Shown: piece by piece, positions 60,134 to 64,000 of the stretch
Layout of the letters: each line of letters starts with the position of its first letter
Numbering within the stretch: position 1 is the first letter of the stretch
NCBI RefSeq assembly: GCF_004340685.1
Contig: NZ_SLUN01000003.1
Location: forward strand, 205,943 to 269,942
Reading direction: 5' to 3'
DNA length: 64,000 nucleotides
Origin: Hydrogenispora ethanolica
GTDB taxonomy: Bacteria > Bacillota > UBA4882 > UBA8346
Notes under the pieces: generated by a model
The model's database searches: none
What the model saw: the letters and a program-made list of their open reading frames with translations, nothing else
What the model was told of the DNA's origin: nothing
Program-made: the position numbers and the translations under genes

Positions 60134-61242
60134 AGAATTGCATAATTTATAATCTGATTATCTAACCAACTCAGGATAAGTAATTGGCTTAGCCAACAAA
60201 CAACAATTTAATAGACGATTGAAGAGTTGATTTTTAAGTTTACGTCGATTAAATCGATACCCAAACTCATTTAGATAGGCTTGAAGGTGTTTGGAATCCA
60301 GTCCGTGAAACGTTCCTCCGATAAAGGCTTTAGCGTTGGATATAATCGTATGCAGCCATTTTAAATGGTCAGGGTTTACAATGTGATTGGATTGTTTAAA
60401 AATATGAGTAAAGTGATTAGCTGATAATTTTCTGTATGAATGATAGTTATCACTATATATCGTTGAGCCGGATTCAAAATTATTTTTGGCAAATTCTATA
60501 ATGGTCTTTGACTTGAGATTCGAAATAACCTTAAATTTGACAAACAATGGATGTCCTTGGGAATTGAGAGATAACGCGGCCAATACTTTGGTTTGCTCCG
60601 TACCGCGGCCACGTTTACCGCCTTCGGTCGGAGCACCGAAAAAAGCATCGTCTAACTCAACAATCCCTGCTAATGAATAGGTCGAATCCCGGTCTCCCAT
60701 GGCTTTGCGGATTTTATGTTGCATGAGCCAGGCTGTTTGATAACTCATATGCAGTTCTTCTGCAAGGAAAGTAGCAGATACGCCTCGTTTATCATGAGCA
60801 ATGAGGAAAATAGCCCAAAACCAAGTGCGTAGATCTTTTCTAGCTTTTTCAAAAATTGTTCCGGCTTTGACTGTTGTTTGGTGACGACATTCACTGCATT
60901 CATACAGTGGTAATTTACGGGTTTTTATTTCATAAGCCCGGTTGTTTTTGCATTTGGGACATTCAAAGCCATTTGGCCATTTATGTTCAAAAAGATATTG
61001 GTGACAAGCTTCTTCGCTATTAAATCTTTCTTGGAATTGCAGTATATTTATTGGTTCTTGTGTAGCCATGATTTTTCCCTCCGAACGTTTGTTTGATTCA
61101 ATTATATCAAACATACGTTCTGTAAGAAAGATATTCCTGAGCAAAATTGATAGTCAGAATTTATAAAATAATCTTTTGTTATATCCGGGCTTTGCACTAT
61201 ATATTGTGGCCACAGGGCTTGTTAAGGTAATTATGCAATTCT
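60134..61242 (-). mobile_element. IS1595-family insertion sequence
   Basis: About 1.1 kb with inverted ends AGAATTGCATAATT (left) and AATTATGCAATTCT (right), carrying one transposase gene on the minus strand. It lies inside a modular repeat copy, whose two halves flank it. A clear target duplication is not visible; TTGA occurs on both sides. Confidence 0.85.
60158..61069 (-). CDS. IS1595-family transposase
   Basis: 303 residues. N-terminal zinc ribbon with two CxxC pairs (CPKCKNNRAYEI; LYECSECRHQTTVKAGTIF), then the DDE-like domain: Asp in VELDDAFFGAPTEGGKRGRG, Asp in IYSDNYHSYRKLS, and the C-terminal GGTFHGLDSKHLQAYLNEF. ATG 61069 follows GGAGGG. It looks intact, so the element may be active. 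Composition is more AT-rich than its surroundings. Confidence 0.93.
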   Translation of the reverse strand: MATQEPINILQFQERFNSEEACHQYLFEHKWPNGFECPKCKNNRAYEIKTRKLPLYECSECRHQTTVKAGTIFEKARKDLRTWFWAIFLIAHDKRGVSATFLAEELHMSYQTAWLMQHKIRKAMGDRDSTYSLAGIVELDDAFFGAPTEGGKRGRGTEQTKVLAALSLNSQGHPLFVKFKVISNLKSKTIIEFAKNNFESGSTIYSDNYHSYRKLSANHFTHIFKQSNHIVNPDHLKWLHTIISNAKAFIGGTFHGLDSKHLQAYLNEFGYRFNRRKLKNQLFNRLLNCCLLAKPITYPELVR

Positions 61243-61246
61243 TTGA

Positions 61247-61310
61247 CTTGCTTCTCTGAGGTTTGGTGTTCACCCCGACCTTCGGACGGGGTTTATCACA
61301 ACGCTTTTAT
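61247..61310 (+). repeat. Modular palindromic repeat, right half
   Basis: ACTTGCTTCTCTGAGGTTTG, CCCCGACCTTCGGACGGGG, TTTATCACAACGCTTTTATA. Its end overlaps the stop codon of the convergent HicB-like gene. Confidence 0.88.
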
Positions 61311-61630
61311 AAGGGCCGGGATAATTTGGCCACAATCAGCTGATTTAAGCTGGTTCCTTCCAGTTCCGCTTCGGTTACGAGCCGGGCGTGGAGGGTTTTC
61401 GGGATCCGAATGTTGATCTTTCCGGAATAGCCTTGAGCGCCGAGGGTTTCGAGTTCGTTCATCATTACCTTTATTTTATGAAAATCGGGGGAGTTCAAAA
61501 AGGCCACTTTTTCTTCGTCCGATAGCCGCGCGAATTCGGAATCCGGGCCGTACAACGTATTGAAGAATTGATCAAAGGCTACTTTTGCTTTAAATTCTTT
61601 TTCCGCTTCCGCTAATAGATTGACTGCCAT
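61307..61630 (-). CDS. HicB-like / ribbon-helix-helix protein
   Basis: 107 residues. The C-terminal GKINIRIPKTLHARLVTEAE, LEGTSLNQLIVAKL is the RHH DNA-binding domain typical of HicB-type antitoxins. The N-terminal half (about 1-65) is helical and unlike the usual HicB partial RNase H fold. No HicA-type toxin is found next to it, so it is perhaps an orphan regulator. The stop TAA is formed at the repeat edge. Confidence 0.75.
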   Translation of the reverse strand: MAVNLLAEAEKEFKAKVAFDQFFNTLYGPDSEFARLSDEEKVAFLNSPDFHKIKVMMNELETLGAQGYSGKINIRIPKTLHARLVTEAELEGTSLNQLIVAKLSRPL

Positions 61631-61858
61631 GTCGGGTCACTCCTTTTTCGCAAAATCATCAACGACATCCTATCCCGGAGTTGACGAACGGGTAGTAAAT
61701 AAAAAGGCATGAATGTAGAAAACCTCCTTCTTGGCGTGAAATTCCGAATCCACAGTGGAGAAAGGGTTTCCAATGCTCACATGCGGCATGGGTGAAGATC
61801 GCTCATTCACCCATACCTTAGGGAATCTTATGTATTTTGGCATTTATTTTTCCTAGAA

Positions 61859-62215
61859 TCATTTTGGTTGCTCGAAATAAATTACATAATCGGTAAAGTG
61901 CTGTTCGAGCAGGTTCATGACTTCTTGCAGTTTTTCTTCAGGGAAAACCAGAAGGTACTCACGGAACGGGCATTGACCGATGTGGGTCTTACTGACCTCG
62001 CAAGAGATGGCTCTGAGCAACAGTTGGAGCTCAAACTCTTCAAAATTGTCTGGAGAGCGCGATCCATCCTTTCTTTTTTCCCCAATCAGGATGGGTAGTA
62101 ACATGGAAAAAGCATCTCCTTTCTTGACAAGGATCCGATCGAAAACAACGTGCGCCTTTTGCGTTCCACTGCAGGAGCCAAGCGGTCCGAGCGATAATCC
62201 TTCGGAAAGTTGCAC
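61859..62215 (-). CDS. Hypothetical protein
   Basis: 118 residues from GTG 62215, GGGAGG 12 bases upstream. RILVKKGDAFSMLLPILIGE, FEEFELQLLLRAISCEVSKT and EEKLQEVMNLLEQHFTDYVI are protein-like, mixed alpha/beta. A better-spaced ATG (62222) lies in another frame, so a small frameshift near the start is possible. No family recognised. 61631-61858 holds only a 9-bp hairpin (ATGGGTGAA / TTCACCCAT) near 61.79 kb. Confidence 0.6.
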   Translation of the reverse strand: MQLSEGLSLGPLGSCSGTQKAHVVFDRILVKKGDAFSMLLPILIGEKRKDGSRSPDNFEEFELQLLLRAISCEVSKTHIGQCPFREYLLVFPEEKLQEVMNLLEQHFTDYVIYFEQPK

Positions 62216-62857
62216 TCACCATAGTTACCTCCCATCTATTTTAAATTCTTGAGTTATCCATTCGGCACAACTCCTTCTGTTTCCATTTTAAGGCATTTGG
62301 AATTCATTGTCAATGGATTCTGTGTTTATATATGAACACATTTTGTTGCACGTATGTATCGGATGAAAAGGCTTGTCTCGGGATGATGAGAAATAATACG
62401 GAAACTTACTTTATTTGCGATTGAGGGAGCGGGCCAGTCCATTAATTGTTATTAATGAAAGCGACCTGATGGTATCGTTCTCCTGAGACGCAGCGGTGGT
62501 TCATAGCGGCTCTGGCGGGCTCCGTCATCGCGTTACGGATTTTGAAGCGTAAGACGCGGGAACTAAAGCCGGGATCAAGCGTTATCATCATTAGGAGAGT
62601 GATACCAGCCTCTCCGAACTGCGCATCATCCATCCTCCTTTTTTTCAGACCCGGCGACTCGGTACCGCTACCAGTCGCCGGGTCTATTTTTCGGCTTGAA
62701 GCTTCCGGAGAGCGGCGCAACTACGACCGGGTGAAGGAAGATGCGAAGACCGTGCGCATTGGAAGACCAAGATGGTATAGGTATCCATCCGAAGGTAAAG
62801 CATAAATTTGGATTGATGAAGGTTGGAGGACGAGGATAAAGCGGAGTAGGAGATCGA
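62216..62857 (+). other. 642-bp non-coding stretch with a strong terminator
   Basis: No credible gene. GC-rich, hairpin-prone sequence from about 62410 leads into AGACCCGGCGACT / AGTCGCCGGGTCT (62647-62685), followed by ATTTTT. A terminator without an upstream gene suggests a small RNA or an attenuated leader of the downstream hydrolase gene. Confidence 0.55.
62647..62691 (+). terminator. Rho-independent terminator, 13-bp stem
   Basis: AGACCCGGCGACT pairs with AGTCGCCGGGTCT across a 13-nt loop; ATTTTT follows. Confidence 0.85.
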
Positions 62858-63910
62858 ATGAAAAATAAAGTATTTCTGCTTATGCTTGCTGTCATCATGA
62901 TAGCTGGCATAAGCGCTCTTGGCCTTTATGCTTATCAGAATATGAATTATGATAAAAACCCTTTAAAGGAAACATATCGTGCGGGTTATAAAGAAAAACA
63001 GGCAACTCTCGGCGATGGAACCGTACTGAATTATGCCGAAGGGCCGAATCATGGGCCATCCCTGCTGTTAATCCACGGGCAGTCTATGGAATGGCAAGAT
63101 TATTCAAGGGTTCTTCCGGCGCTGTCAAAGTATTATCACGTATACGCGATCGACTGTCATGGGCATGGAAAATCCAGCCATGATTCTTCAAAGTATGCAG
63201 GTATTGCAATGGGGCAGGATTTTGTCTGGTTTATTGAGAATGTCATTGGCGAACCATCCGTGGTATCAGGTCATTCTTCCGGGGGGATTTTAGCGGCATG
63301 GATTGCCGCGAATGCACCGGAAAATGTATTGGGAATTGTTTTAGAGGATCCGCCTTTTTTCTGTGTGGAGCCCCATGAAATGCAGAATGCTTTTGCATGG
63401 CGGGAAAGCTTTGAAATAGTACACAACTTTAAAAATCAAACAGCTACGGAGGATTATGTAGTGTACTATATGGAAAACAGTTATTTATGGGGGTTGTTTG
63501 GTGATCTGAGAAAAGTTGTCGCGGCGAGCACCAGGAAGTATCGCGCGGAACATCCGGGAGAACCGTTGAAATTATGGTACATACCCTATCCATGGATTCA
63601 CGGCACGCTTTATTTGGATGACTTTGATCTGGACTTTTCAGAGACTTTTTATACGGGTTCATGGTTTAAAGGGTTTGATCAGGAAGAAACTTTATCCAAA
63701 ATTGGTTGTCCGTCTGTCTATCTTAAGGCGGCCACGCAATATGGCAAAGATGGCGTGCTTTATGCAGCGAACAGTGATGAGGATGCTGAAAAAGTACATC
63801 GCCTTATAAAAGGAAATGAGATGATAACGATAAAATCCGGACATGATATTCACTTTGAGCATCCGGATGAATTCATTCGGATTATGGCAGATTTTTTAAA
63901 AGCCATGTGA
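62858..63910 (+). CDS. Alpha/beta hydrolase, membrane-anchored
   Basis: 350 residues. An N-terminal signal-anchor (VFLLMLAVIMIAGISALGLY) precedes the hydrolase fold: LLLIHGQSMEWQDYSRVLPA (oxyanion HG), YAIDCHGHGKS, nucleophile Ser in VVSGHSSGGILAAW, and catalytic His in IKSGHDIHFEHPDEF. The substrate is unknown. The last codons, Leu-Lys-Ala-Met-stop, are encoded by the edge of a modular repeat (TTAAAAGCCATGTGA), so the repeat has supplied the stop codon. Lower GC than core genes. Confidence 0.9.
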   Translation: MKNKVFLLMLAVIMIAGISALGLYAYQNMNYDKNPLKETYRAGYKEKQATLGDGTVLNYAEGPNHGPSLLLIHGQSMEWQDYSRVLPALSKYYHVYAIDCHGHGKSSHDSSKYAGIAMGQDFVWFIENVIGEPSVVSGHSSGGILAAWIAANAPENVLGIVLEDPPFFCVEPHEMQNAFAWRESFEIVHNFKNQTATEDYVVYYMENSYLWGLFGDLRKVVAASTRKYRAEHPGEPLKLWYIPYPWIHGTLYLDDFDLDFSETFYTGSWFKGFDQEETLSKIGCPSVYLKAATQYGKDGVLYAANSDEDAEKVHRLIKGNEMITIKSGHDIHFEHPDEFIRIMADFLKAM

Positions 63911-64000
63911 TAAACCCTGTCCGAAGGCCAGGGTGAACACAAAAGCTCAGAAAAGCAAGTGATAAAGTCGTTTTTGAGTCCACTGAAAGGATGATTTCCG
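63899..64000 (-). repeat. Modular palindromic repeat, running off the window
   Basis: TTAAAAGCCATGTGATAAA, CCCTG...CAGGG hairpin, AAGCAAGTGATAAAGTCG and the start of the loop. Cut by the window end. Confidence 0.88.

Noticed and set aside
61307..61630. HicAB toxin-antitoxin module
   Set aside because: Only a HicB-like RHH protein is visible; neither side carries a HicA-type double-stranded-RNA-binding toxin frame, even a short one.
62400..62691. T-box or other known riboswitch before the hydrolase gene
   Set aside because: I found no GGTGGTACCGCG-type T-box motif and no match to c-di-GMP, cobalamin or SAM aptamer cores; kept only as an unassigned leader or sRNA.

Overview
The window looks like chromosome of a GC-rich, probably endospore-forming Bacillota. 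Evidence: a PHP / rapZ / yvcK cluster, strong AGGAGG ribosome-binding sites, a Spo0E-type phosphatase, a VanW-type protein and a MocR regulator. It also carries flagellar P-ring (flgI) and L-ring (flgH) genes, which monoderm Bacillota lack, so the cell is plausibly a diderm or atypical-envelope lineage (Limnochordia/Hydrogenispora-like is my guess; no 16S is present to confirm it).

Layout. 0-1.7 kb: end of an SsuABC/NitT-type ABC transporter. 1.8-2.2 kb: a 21-bp-period array rich in perfect DnaA boxes. 2.3-8.8 kb: PhzF-like protein, FosX fosfomycin hydrolase, methyltransferase, SHOCT protein, D-Ala-D-Ala ligase, PHP phosphoesterase, RapZ. 9.2-16 kb: YvcK, then the flagellar rod/ring set flgF-flgG-flgA-flgH-flgI-flgJ(N). 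16-28.8 kb: membrane protein, rRNA-type methyltransferase, glycogen synthase with a GalT-like enzyme, a NarL-type two-component pair, a sugar ABC transporter, and an aldo/keto reductase divergent from a MocR regulator.

28.9-35.7 kb is an AT-richer accessory island beginning at tRNA-Thr(UGU). It holds an integrase remnant, an IS630-family element with a frameshifted transposase, a lipoprotein subtilase, a nitroreductase, and a fluoride module: crcB under a fluoride riboswitch, a second orphan fluoride riboswitch, and a DUF190-CBS gene split by two palindromic insertions. 35.8-39.2 kb: YibE/F protein, alkaline phosphatase and a divergent Fur-family regulator. 39.4-39.8 kb: a second, inverted copy of the 21-bp DnaA-box array, abutting a G-quadruplex-type G tract. 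40-45 kb: a decayed type I restriction locus (hsdM fragment, hsdR lacking its motor) interrupted by a REP-associated transposase (RAYT) gene that has REP palindromes inside its own coding sequence, then an intact Mrr-like nuclease and Xre regulators. 46-54 kb: the kdpFABCDE potassium system with a possible extra 30-residue membrane peptide. 54.4-57.6 kb: three cell-wall proteins (deacetylase-amidase fusion, frameshifted VanW, polysaccharide deacetylase). 58-64 kb: an AAA kinase, pseudogenes, an IS1595-family element, a HicB-like protein and an alpha/beta hydrolase.

The most unusual content is non-coding. (1) Two inverted 21-bp arrays with many TTATNCACA boxes. (2) A modular, MITE-like palindromic repeat family of about 130 bp (at least nine copies), tandem at flgH-flgI and at rapZ-yvcK, with covarying hairpins and ends that often overlap the stop codon of the gene before them. 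(3) Tandem fluoride riboswitches. (4) REP elements inserted in frame in a RAYT gene. All assignments were made by reading the sequence; none was checked against a database.
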